Part shown: positions 33,501-45,500 of the stretch, piece by piece
How the letters are laid out: each line of letters starts with the position of its first letter
Numbering within the stretch: position 1 is the first letter of the stretch
Assembly (NCBI RefSeq): GCF_030867145.1
Contig: NC_134440.1
Span: 3,968,001-4,032,000 of the forward strand
Source of the DNA: Opisthocomus hoazin
Taxonomy: Eukaryota; Chordata; Aves; Opisthocomiformes; Opisthocomidae
Length of the DNA stretch: 64,000 bases
Direction of reading: 5' to 3'
Notes under the pieces: model-generated
What the model was told of the DNA's origin: nothing
What the model saw: only the letters and a program-made list of their open reading frames with translations
The model's database searches: none
Program-made: the position numbers and the translations under genes

Positions 33501-36500
33501 ACAGACAGCCTGCAGTTCACTGTGAAGTCCTCCTTTGAAAATCAGGTATTGGCAACGTAGCCAGTGGAGAGGGAGGAGTGGTGTCTTGTTACTCTTCTTA
33601 GTTTTGTCTGCTGGTTATGAGTCAAGATAATGAGACTTAACGTTAAATTCCTAGGTTGCAGTGGCGCTCTCAGCAAATGAGACCAGACCTGGTGATGTTG
33701 TGAACATCAAGGTCAAGGCTGCAAAATCAAGCTGTGTCTGTATTGCCACTGTGGATAAGAGTGTCTACTTGCTGAAGACAGGTTTTCAGCTGACAGCCAG
33801 TCAGGTAAAAGGAAGCTGAAGGCACTGATGTCTTTTTCTTAATGCTGCTATCTGCACTTTACCTTTAGTAAGTAGCCTTTATACCTAAAGGATAGCAGTT
33901 TCCTCTGGTTCCCTGCAGGTTTTTCAAGAGCTTGCAGAGTATGATGTATCTGATGCTTTTGGAGCTCTGAAGGAAGAGGGGCACTTCTGGTGGCCAGGCA
34001 TGTCCTCGCGTAGACGCCGTAGATCTTCTGTCTTTCCCTGGCACTGGGACATCACCAAGGATGCTCGCTTCGCGTTTACAGTAGGAAGAATCAGCCTCAC
34101 TTCTCTATGGAGTGTCTTTTGTACTGTCATATTTGCAGGATAATTTTCTGCTCCATAGGCCCTTATTTGTTTCATATCAGAGCTGTTTCTCCAGGGGGTA
34201 GGCTGAAAAGTAATTTCTGAGAACAGAGAATAAACTGTTCCAGCAAAGATGTTGGAGAAATGCACTTTGATTTTGGCCAATCTTGATAAGAGGGCCAGAT
34301 ATCCAATTGGGTGGAGGGATCCATGTGGATGCTCTGGAGAATCGGACAGGGGACCGGAAGGTTGCTCCAGGCATGGGCGAGCATGCAGATCTCTTCTGCA
34401 GTTACTTTGACAGGGAAGCAAGGTGAAACATGAGTCTTTCCTTCTAGCCTTTTCTCTTTTAGACCATCCTTTGGAAATCCTTTAAACTTCTTTCCTGCCC
34501 TAGTTCTACCAGCTTCTATAGCCATCTGCGTGAAAGATCAGCAATGTTTTATTGGTATCCTGTATCAGGTTATGCCGATCCTCTGTCTCTTCATTCTTTG
34601 TCCTTTCTGCAATTTTGGCTAAATTGTTCTATTGTGTTGTCTTAAATCCCATAGGCTTCCACTTATTCCCTCCCCAATGCTTCAATCTCTTAATCGTAAA
34701 CTCTAAATCCTCATTACTGCCCGCTGCTGCCAGAGTGGCTGCTGCTTCTCTCCCTGTGATCTGTTGGGATTTTTGTTTTGATGCTTTTTTTTTTTTTTCT
34801 TACTGAGAGGTGTAAAACTCTTGGGAAAAGATAAGTATGTTAACAGCTGATATGTATGCATTGCTGTATACCTGATTTGTAATAATTGGATGCATGTGTA
34901 AAGAGAACAAAACTCATACTCCCTCCTTTGGTGTCTGGGAACTGCTGTCTCTTATGAATAAGTGCATTTAGGGGACAGAGCTGGCAGGCAGCTTTCTTAC
35001 AAATTCTGTATTTTTACTGTGAAGCTCTGTGGACAGTTTCCATTTTGCTTGGCATTCCTGGCCGTGCAGAATTGGTGATGTCCGATGTGAAAGCTGCCTG
35101 CTAACTGCAGCAGAACACACTGGAAACTTTTAGGAAGGGTAAAAAGCTGTAATGTAATATTCTAGGGGAAAAAGATGTGTAATAATTTTTCACCTGTAGC
35201 TGCCTGACAGTTACACATGCCCACTAATGTTGGAAAATGCATTTAAATTATTATCTAAGCAAACAAGAGCTTTCTTCTAAAACCCCTGCCTATAAAGTGC
35301 CTACGTATTTTCACATTGTCATTTTTATATAAAGTTTTAAAACTCTTGAAATTTCAATTGAAATTTACCCCATAAATGTTGGAATAGGTTTGGGGGATTC
35401 TACTCAGAAAAGTTTTTATTGATACATGTTTTGGTTTTTTTTTTTTCTGGCTTTTGTTTTGTGGTCTTTGTTTTTATTGTCTAGGAAACTGGCTTGGTTG
35501 TGATGACTGACATAGTCAGCTTAAACCACAGGCAGAATGGAGGCATGTACACGGATGAGGCTGTCCCAGCTTTTCAGCCACATACAGGGACGCTGGTGGC
35601 TACAATGCATTCTAAAATAGCACCAAGGTAACACTTTTGTTGTAATGCACATTGTCTATGATACTCTTAGCTTTTTTTTCTTCTGTATTCTCAGCTGTTT
35701 CCCACCTCTGTTACCCCAGGAAATTGCTTAGTTTAGGCAGGGGGGTGGTGGGGAAACTCTCTTCTGTTGTCTTGATAGACCTAACAAAAATTGTAACTGA
35801 CAGTACTTTGTTAAATTAATTCTGGAAAAATGCAAAGTAATATTCTTCAAAAGATCATTTCAAACTCTTTGCTTATCTCAGTTTTCTGTGAATTGGTTGC
35901 TGCTTCTCAATATTTGCAAGCTAGCCCTTGTTTTGCAGAGTTGCTCATAGCTCATTATTTTGACCATTCAGCTGGTGGTCAAAATAAATAAAATGAGGGA
36001 CTGCAGGACGAAAAAGTTGTGAAGTGCTATGGCTAATGCTGCAAACTGAGGATGTGCCTTCCCTTTGTTTTCTGAACCACCTGATGGCCTCTCTTAGCAG
36101 ACTAAGTTTTGGAGGTTAGTTAAGGAAAAGATAATGAAGCATCACAGATGCAGACAAATGGAACAAATTATGAAAATATTAGAGATCAAGACAATTCCAA
36201 GAGCAGAAATGGAGGGGAACACAAAATAGTGATTGTAGTACTACTATTAGTAAGGCCATATCATGGGAAGTCACATGCTCTATGTGCTCCCTCTGATTTC
36301 ATTCGGTGAAAGAATGTAGATCATAAACCTTTATTTTTTTGGATTATCTTCTTTATGTTAGTTTTTAAGATTGTCATATTTATACTACTTTTTAGGTTCT
36401 TAATTATGTCTTGAGACTGCTTGATGTGTGTGTGCACGATGGGATCATTTGGAAAAACTATGTAATATGTGTTATGAATGATACACCCATTGGCTTTTTT

Positions 36501-39500
36501 ATGATTCTGTGCTAGCCAGAGTTTTGGTTGGTCATGTGAGCTGCATTCAGGTGATAACACTGATTTATCAGTTACTGTTAAAATCATCTCATTAAAAGAT
36601 TTCATTGTCAAGGCCTTATTTCTTGTTCTAGCAGAGCAGAGAAGAGAAAAAGAACATTCTTTCCGGAAACATGGATTTGGCACTGCCTCAATGTCAGGTA
36701 TTGACAGGGAATTCCCTTAATTATATCCAGAGGGTTGTATCCTCTTCAACTACAGAAAAGAAAGCTCTTTAAAACCTAATGGATTTACACTGGTGTTCTT
36801 TGATATTTTTTTGTTGTAGTTGCTTTTCTTCATTACTGCTTTAATCAATAATCTTTCTTTGTAACATTTCCTCTAGTCTTGAAGTGTATTCGCTTACTTC
36901 AAGTTGAACCTGTCAGTTGTGACTACATTGAAACCCATCTGTCATTCACCATGGTAGCACAGGCAGAGGAGAATCTTCAGGGAAGAAAAGGAGTAATGGT
37001 TTGGTTCAACACGTTTCTAGGGTTTACTCACTTATGGAAGTGGCATATTGACAAGTTACTGAAGAGCAAGTGAGGGTATAGGTTTGCAGTGATTAGCTAC
37101 TTGGAGGAACTACCTGTTGCATAAGCTTGCCTCACATACTAAGTGCAAGTCATACCGCTCTTGTAATGAGAAGGGACTGGAAGATAAAAAGTGATAGTGC
37201 GCTTCTAGCTCTGTGCTAAAATCTTCATATGGACCAGAATTCTATGTACCACTTAAGAGAGTGAACGGTAATGGGAAATCTTGCTGGAGCTCACAGTCAA
37301 GAGGCAAGACCAGGCCCTCAGAAGTGCCAGTTTCCCTTTACAGTGGTTGATGAGTTGGGTCTGGATTTGTTTTTGGACCCTATGGTAATCCAGAAATGTT
37401 GCCTTCGGTGAGTGCTAGTGGCTTTGTTCCTTTCCACCCCTATTCTAGCATGAAGTGCTGCTTGTGCTTTAGGGGGGAAATGATCCCAGAGTAATATGTG
37501 TGAGGAGATGGAGGCAGAATAGCTGCTTCTGTAAATGCTGCCTATAGGCTAACCGTGCGCTGGTGAATATTTTCTATTGATCGCTTTTTAAATTGCACAG
37601 AGCCCCTCTTTCTCTTTTGTGTGATGCAAGACCATCTCCCCCAAACCTTAATTTACTGCCTGATAAATCATGGTTTCCACTGGGTACATTTGGAACTAAA
37701 AAAAATGAATAAATAGATAACTAATCTGTCCCAGAAACAGCACATCTAGGATAATTTGAAGCAATTATTAAAAGCCTTGTCCAGGTTTGCAAGTAAACTT
37801 CATTCTCAATAAATGATAATAAATTTAATTTGACAGGAACTTGCAGCAAGTGTATTCAAATCTGTTCAATTGAGCATGAAATACTCTTTGTAGTAATACA
37901 CAAAGAATTCCAGAAGTGGCCGATTGGGCCTCAGCAAGCGGGGCAGTTAATTATAAGTGGGAGAGTGTGGAATAAAAAGTTGCAGATTGCATTTTCTCCA
38001 CTTCATTAGAAACAACTGAGTTGAGCATTCCTTGATTTCCACTCTCTTGAACAGGAAGAATTTTTTTCTTCTACTATTTACAATTATAATATTCAATCTT
38101 GAAAGAAGGAACAAAAGCCTAATGTCAACTTCCCAAACCAATTCTAAAAAATCCTAGAGCTGGAGGGTCTAATGGCTTGAAATGTGTGTGTACTTTGGCC
38201 CCCCGCCCAGAAGAGTAAGTGCCCTCATGTGTGAAAATAATGTTAATGCTGGTTATGGGCTGAAATCCCAGTGGAAAGAACATCAGCTGCAACAAATTGT
38301 CCGGTTAAACAGACTGGAATACTGCCAGTTCTAGAGCTAGGACACCCTTCTTCTTACTCTTCAGGGCTGAAGTTTACTGCAGGTACCAGCTACCTAACTC
38401 CAATTAGGATAAAAACCTACATCTTAACAAACTAGTGTGCTTATAAGAGTTTAAAATAACATGGTGCTGTCAAGCCAAGTGCATTTCCCAGGCTCTCCGC
38501 TCTGTAGTTTGAGCTGGGGAACCACGTTCATTGGCCAGAGTGCTTGGAGACTGACTGAACCTAGCATGGCTATTCAAAGGCACAGGGATCTCTAGGTTTT
38601 TATCACACGATTTGTTTGAATCTCTTTCCTCCTGTAATATAAATACACAGACCAGTACATAACATGCTGCCTAGTTACTGACAGTTATAATAGCTTAGGC
38701 TCATTGAAAATTAGTGGATTTAGATGATGGAAGTAAAGCTACATTGGTCCCTAAAATGTGAATAACCTTCAGTTGGAAAGCAGTGAAAGCGCAGTTCTGC
38801 AGTTTGTCCTGGATATGAATCAGGCGGTATTACAGTGTTGAAAGACAGTGTGTTATGCTGTAGACTCACAGAGCTTATTCTGAAGATCTTTGCTTTCTCA
38901 TTTTCCATGCCAACTAAGATGCATGTTGCTCTCAAAAGATTACAGAGCTAGCAGCATGTGTATCAAGCTCTGGGGAATAAATAAGAACTTGAAAGAAAAC
39001 AACCTTAGGGTGTACTCATAACTGCACCAATCATCCTGCCAGTTGAGCCATGAAATAGCTTTTGTTCTTGCTTTAGAGGAAATGTTTTCTGTTCCAGGCA
39101 AGTCCAAAGCTTCTTTGCAGGAGGGAAATAGCAAAGTCTGCAGAACAGAATTGAATTTCTATTATTATAAAGCGTGGAAGAGGATACCAGGCTTATGATA
39201 TCCTGTTGTGGTATGCACGCTAAAGCTAAATACTCGAAATAGAAAATTGATTTTTAATAATTAGTTACGATCCTCAGTGGAAGAAAATGATGTTTTTGGA
39301 AATTTTCTGAGTCAGGCATTCCAGAAACCAACTAACCAAAATGTTTCTGAATCAAAGTATGCTCTCCTGGACAAGCAGTTGCTGAACTTGGTGTCTGGAA
39401 AATTTATTTTTCCTCTTTCCTCCTTTTTCCTTTTTCTCTTACAAGAATTTGCATGTTAGACTGTTTTGTAGAAGCAACTACTTGCTGTTCTGCTCCTTAT

Positions 39501-42500
39501 AAATGTGCATAGGTCTCAAAAAAAAAAAAAAAAAAAGACAGAAAACATTGAGCCTTTCATAAGCTGTTGTTCTAAGCAGACATTGATGCTATGTTGTAAG
39601 TTTGGATCTAGAGAGAATTCCCCAAAACGTTTGGCTCTGTGCGCTTTAGCTTCATTCAAAAGCATTTCATTAATCTGATCAACCCGTGTTATTCCCTGTT
39701 CTCTTTGGTAGTAATGTATCAGGAGAAGCACAGCTGCACGTGGAAGTGCCAGACTCTATCACTACGTGGATAACGGAAGCTGTGGGTCTGTCTGAAGAGA
39801 AGGGGTTGGGCATTGCCAGTCAATCAGAGCTGAAGACTTTTAAACCTTTCTTCATTGATTTCACCTTGCCATACCATGTCATCCGGGGAGAGCAGACCAA
39901 AATCCCGTTGACTGTCTACAACTATTTAACTGTCTGTGTGGAGGTAACTGCCTGCTATTCCTGTTGCTAAGCTACTAAATTCTGTTTTATCATCAGAATT
40001 TCCCAAGTGATCAACAAGTTATGGTAGATAAGGTATAGGGATATTGTAGTGATAAGCTCGACATCAATGCTTTGAACAAGATAAAAATACTGCTTTTCAA
40101 TATGATTGTCATTGCTTTATTTACTTTTATCTTGAAACAACTGTAGTAGCCTGAAGTTTCTTGCAGCACTTTAGAAATACAAATAGTAAAAAATGTAGGG
40201 AAGACAATTAGGAAGCTTATGCTGAACTACAGAGAAGAATTTCCTTCATCATCAGAAAGCTGCTGAAAGTCGTTTATTTTGAAAGAACATTTTTTTCCCA
40301 AGAAATACTATCTCTCTAGATGTGTTCTTCTCAAACTAATTATCTGTCTAGCCCCAGTAATACATTCTGAACTACTTGTAGAACTGCTGAGCTGAAAGTA
40401 ATGCTGTCAGTCAAATGTGTTACTAAAAGGTTTGAAGAATGAGTAATCTGTACATACTATAATTTTATTAAGCATTTAGTTTATCAGTTGGTTTTGCAGC
40501 TGAAAGTTGCAATAAAAGGCATTCAAAAATTTTCACAGGTCCATGTGAAGATTTCTGTTCCAAAAGGCATAAAGTTTGTTGGGCATCCTGGGAAACACCA
40601 TCTGACAAGAAAGAAGTGCGTTGCCCCTGGGGAAGCTAAACCCACCTCTATCGTTTTGTCCTTCAGTGAGCTTGGACTGAGCAACATCACTGGTAGTATA
40701 GAAATAAAAATAGCTTGCTGCTTGAAGGAGTTTTACAAGTGTTTCTTTTTATTCCTCTTTCAGAAGGAAATTCTTATTTCCCTAGTATCCCAAAGTGGAA
40801 TTGTTCATACCACTGGCTGCCAACTTAGCTTTTCAACTTCATTTGTTTCTTACAAACAGATTCTGTAGCTGTAATGCATTGAAGAGTCTGAATGACCAAA
40901 CTTCAGGAGATTCCCTAGTCATCGCTTTTCCTGTTGTATGATATGTGGTCATGTAAGGTTTGGACCTGTTAGTCTTCCTGAAGAGATCAGTGGAAATTTT
41001 TAGTAAGAGAATGACAACAAATTCTGTATATCTTTCCAGCAAATAATCACAGTAAAAATTGTGCAACACTGGAAACTAGGAAGGAGTTTCTCTCTTGCCC
41101 TGTCCAAATATTGTCCAATTTTAGATGTGACTGTTCAGATACTTACGGAATAAAGGTAATATGAGGGCTGTAATTACAAAACACTTGATGTATTGTTCAT
41201 CAACTGTATCTAATTGGTTTAGATCTTCATTGAACTTCTGAAGATCTTCCTATCACAAAATCTGCTGCTTTTCCCTTCTGTTTCTTAGCAAAAGCTTTTG
41301 CTTATGGTGGAACTAACTGCTGTCAGGATGGGATGCAGACCTTAAAGAATGGCAGGCACTCAGAGGACAATTATATGGACAAAAGGACCCCAGTGGGAGT
41401 GGATTATGTTCGCAGTACTGTTATTATTGAGGTAAGAGAATAGGAATTTGTAATAATTCAGAAAAAAATTATAAATGCTCGGGCAAATCATGAAAGTTTT
41501 TAGGTAGTTAATAAAATGTAAATAGGTTTACAAGAATTTTCAAGTTGATTTACGGTATGTTTACGTGATTGGAAATAATCAGTTTTAGTAGCATGTGTAC
41601 ACAAAGCCCATTTGATTCAAGCTCATGCTGGTGAGTCTTCAGTACTGTTCAGAAGAAAAAGGGATAGAAATTTTATCAGATAAGCTTGCTCTGTTAATAT
41701 AAGAAATATGCTGTGATGTGAGATTCACTGGTAGTGGTTAGCATATCTCTAGCTAACAGAATAGAGTGTAATAACTTTTCTGTAAAGGATATAAAACACT
41801 GTACAGCAGCAGATTATTCTTTCTGTATTTTGTAAGTAAAACTGAATAGCTGTTACTGCCAATCCAAGCACTGTATTTTTATGTATGGATTTCTGTCTTT
41901 ATATAGCCAGAGGGACTGTCCAGAGAATACACCTATAGTGTGTTCTTCTGCCCAAATGGTGAGTTCATGATTCAAACAAGATACTAAGTTTGTTTGATTT
42001 AGTTATAAATAGAAACATATGGCTTCATCTTGTGGAAAAAAAAAAATACCAAAAATCTTTGTTTCTGTTTCTCTGTGATTGATGAGTTCTGTGTGTAGGA
42101 GGAGCTTTTGAATAAAGAGTCTTTTTTACCTGGCTGGCTAATTATGAATTTACTTTAGCTGCCCAAGTGATTTCTGGAAATGGCAATTAAATTCCTTTAC
42201 TTGATGAAACAGTTTAAGTATTCAGCACTGTGGACAGTAACTGTGACTGTACTATATTTTCAGCTGATGTTTTAAAATTCAGTTCTGGAATCACTATGTC
42301 CTTTCTGCCTGACTTTTGGATAGCTCAAAGTTGGCTCCAGTAGCTAAACAGTGATGCTTTTGACCACTAGGTTAGAACTGAAAAATCACTTACAGACTTC
42401 AATAAGAAATCCAGCTGAGCAGTTTGAATTGAAGGATATTCTATATTGGAAGGGGGTATAAATAGAAGATGGGAAGCAACATCCACTTTTATAGTTTGTT

Positions 42501-45500
42501 TAAGAGAAGCTGGAAAAAAGAACATGCACTTAGGAAAGGTCTGTTTGTTTAAATTTTAGTAATTAGCTATGGGTTATTTTTGACGTATGTAAGCTAAGCT
42601 TTAATTCTTACAACATTCCATTATTTTCTGACTAGAGAAAATACACATTTCTACACCTAATAAGTATGAGTACCAATACATGCAGAAACCTGCCCAGATG
42701 ACACACTTTGACATTGCTGTGAAAGCACACAATGATGCTCACCTGGCCTTGTCCTCTGGTCCACATGACATGGCAGAGATGACTGAGATTGTTATTGGTG
42801 GACATCAAAATACTAAAACATGGATTTCCATAAGCAAAATGGGTGAGCCGGTGGTCAGCAGGGACACAGCTGGTATCCTCTCCTGGGATGAATTCCGCAG
42901 CTTCTGGATCAGCTGGAAAAATGGAATTATCCAGGTAATGAATTTACGTATGTAATGGTCTGGAAGTCTCTTGCTTTCTTAGACAGAGTTTGAGCACACA
43001 TACGGCAGATTTTCCTTAGCCTTGTTGTAGAAGGTGAAAGCTACACTCTTGTTGCTTTTTCTACATTGTCTTGATCAGGCTGTTTTAAGCAGAACATATC
43101 TGCTTGCCACATTATGTTCTCAGAACCTGTCTTCAATATTTTTAGTGCTAAGTGTGCTGAAAGCCTTGGAGGGGTCAAGCCTGTGGAATTCTCGTTAAAC
43201 TTCCTTGGATTATTTTGTGGGTGGGAAAGAGAAAGGTACTGGTCCATCTACAGTGTTCTCTGACAGGGACACGTGGCAGACTGACTTCATATGTGTGGGT
43301 TCTCAGAACTGCATTGTTTTCTGTTCCTTTCAGGTTGGCCATGGTACTCGGGTGCTAAATGAGTCTATTATTGTGGAGTGGACAGTCCCCAGACAGCTTG
43401 AGGTGAAGTACATTGGCTTTTCCACAGGCTGGGGGTCAATGGGAGAGTTTAAAATTTGGAGAAAAGAAGAGACTGATGAAAATCACAATGAAGCATTTAC
43501 TCTTGGAGTTCCCCACAACATAATTCCAGGATCAGAAAGAGCTACGGCTTCAATAATAGGTATCAATTATGAGGAGGTATCACAAGGTACCAGTTATCAA
43601 ATATGAAGAGCTAGTCCAGCTGTTACTTGCTTCTGACCAGTATTTGAGTAATACAGACCAGATAAGGTAGTAATAGGCAGTTGCAACTGCCTATGCTGCT
43701 TAATTCTGGGACAAATAATTGCTTGGGGTTTTTTGTCACTTGTTTGAACCCTGTTTGAATTGACAGTGACTTAAAGTTGATACCATCTGAGGGCTTTGCA
43801 GGGACACTGTCTGTTAGAATTCATAGTATTGATTTCATAATCAATATAATCACAAATCTTGCTGTGTTCTAAGCTAGTAGTCTAAACTGGGGAGTAACGG
43901 ATAATCGAACTCTGAAATGTGAAATTTCTTTATTTTAGCAAGAGCTTGAAGGACTTCCAACTTATAATACAGTTTATTTAAGCTGGATATGTGTAGCTAG
44001 TAGAAATTGGTGTAGTCAGATGGGTTTTAATCGTAAGAGATCAAAAGGAAGTAAAGTGTAATTCCTTGATACTGAACATACCCCTTTTTCAAACAGGAGA
44101 TGTGATGGGTCCTACATTGAACAACTTGGACAATCTTTTGCGATTACCATTTGGATGTGGGGAGCAGAACATGATCCATTTTGCTCCTAATGTTTTTGTG
44201 CTGAAATATCTGCAGAAAACCAAACAACTGAGTCATGAGGTGGAGAGTGAAGCTACTGATTACCTTGTTCAAGGTAATTCATTACACTTACAATTCATAG
44301 AAGAAGAAAAGGCTTGTAAGTTAGGAGAGAGTTTTACTAGTGTCACGTTGTCCTTTCGAATCAAGAGTATCCCGAGTGATGAGGATTCATTGTTTCTTGT
44401 AGGATAAGCTCACAGGTTAACAGATTTTGACGGCACGTTGTTTTCCGTTGATATGTAGCCTATGTTTCCCTTCAGTAACTCCTAGTTTACATGCTTGTTG
44501 ATTTATATTTTGTTACCTTTCTTTTTTTCCTTAGGTAGCTCATTTCTATGTTTAAACATTTCAGAAAGTCAAGGAAAATTAAATTTAGTAAAAATCTGTA
44601 TATTTAGTTTTTCTTCTTCTTTCTTCCTAAATTGTCTTTCCAGTCCTTTAGTCACTACATGGCTCTTCTCTGACCTTTCTCTTTAAAAGTACTTTCTTAG
44701 TAACAGTATACCCAAAATGAAAAGTTACTATGCAAAGTAGTTAACCTAGAGCCATATAACGAACGTTTTTTTTTTTCTGTCCTGTCCCGTCTCACTAAAC
44801 AGCTCAAAACAATCTGTCTTTTTGTGCACTGTTTTTCTCAGCTGTTTGGGAAAAGCTACGTGCAAAATAGTTTTGTAACTAAATACAATTCTCAGGATAA
44901 GCAAGAATTCAGAGATCATTAAAAACAAGAATGACCCAAAGGGACAAAGCTGTCTTGTGTATGAGTCAGGCAATAGTCACGTTATGAAATCAGAGGTGAC
45001 AGGATTAGGTGGTTCTCCTCTGAAAATATAAATGTAAAATGTAATATGTAATACAGTTCTTGCATTCAGCAGCAAAAGCCCAGTGCTGCTTCCTTTGCCT
45101 GGCTATAGTAATTTCACATGTAATTTTTTTGTGCTTGCTGATAGCTGTAAGACAAGGGGAATTTTTTATAGTCCAGGTCAGTTTTTCCTTTGCAATATCA
45201 TTTGCTTTTGTTTCTTTTTACAAATCTGCAAACTTACCAGGTTTTTGGCTCCAAACTCTGCCTGCTAATTAACCCTAACAGCAGAAATCCTCAAGAGTTT
45301 TAAACTTTTTTGTGTTTATTGGAGCTCTGCCAAGTATAAGGTTTAGATGGGAAAGTCTGTTTGCTTACTCCAGAAGGCTTTTGTGACTTACCAAGCCAGA
45401 AAACTTTTTCATCACTTAGTCATCCATTGTAGAAAGAGCTGATACCCAAAAATTCCCATGTATTCTCTTATCTTTAGAAGTGGCCCGAGCTAAACTAGTT

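Larger units (their letters stand above)
24803..35484 (+). other. CPAMD8 introns 4-17
   Basis: Introns over 300 bases: 24997-25481, 25500-26449, 26753-27575, 28068-28543, 29109-29478, 29608-31874, 32065-33372 and 34081-35484. Contents noted are the CR1 fragment, an AT repeat and an 18-bp palindrome at 35349-35366. The short frames are not supported as genes. Confidence 0.7.
35628..44096 (+). other. CPAMD8 introns 18-25
   Basis: Introns over 300 bases: 35628-36634, 36698-39711 (3 kb), 39944-40538, 40693-41288, 41432-41906, 41959-42635, 42935-43333 and 43560-44096. All are AT-rich. Apart from the poly(A) run at 39518 nothing was recognised. Confidence 0.7.

Noticed and set aside
33924-34525. 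Minus-strand frame of 165 codons
   Set aside because: It is the shadow of CPAMD8 exon 17 and the following intron on the opposite strand; the plus-strand exon is strongly supported.
39518-39536. Poly(A) run considered as the tail of a processed pseudogene or SINE
   Set aside because: No recognisable coding remnant or SINE body precedes it and no flanking target duplication was seen.
40501-40538. Earlier acceptor at 40499-40500 extending CPAMD8 exon 21 by 13 in-frame codons
   Set aside because: It would add residues absent from the human protein in the middle of MG7; the CAG at 40536-40538 gives a clean match.
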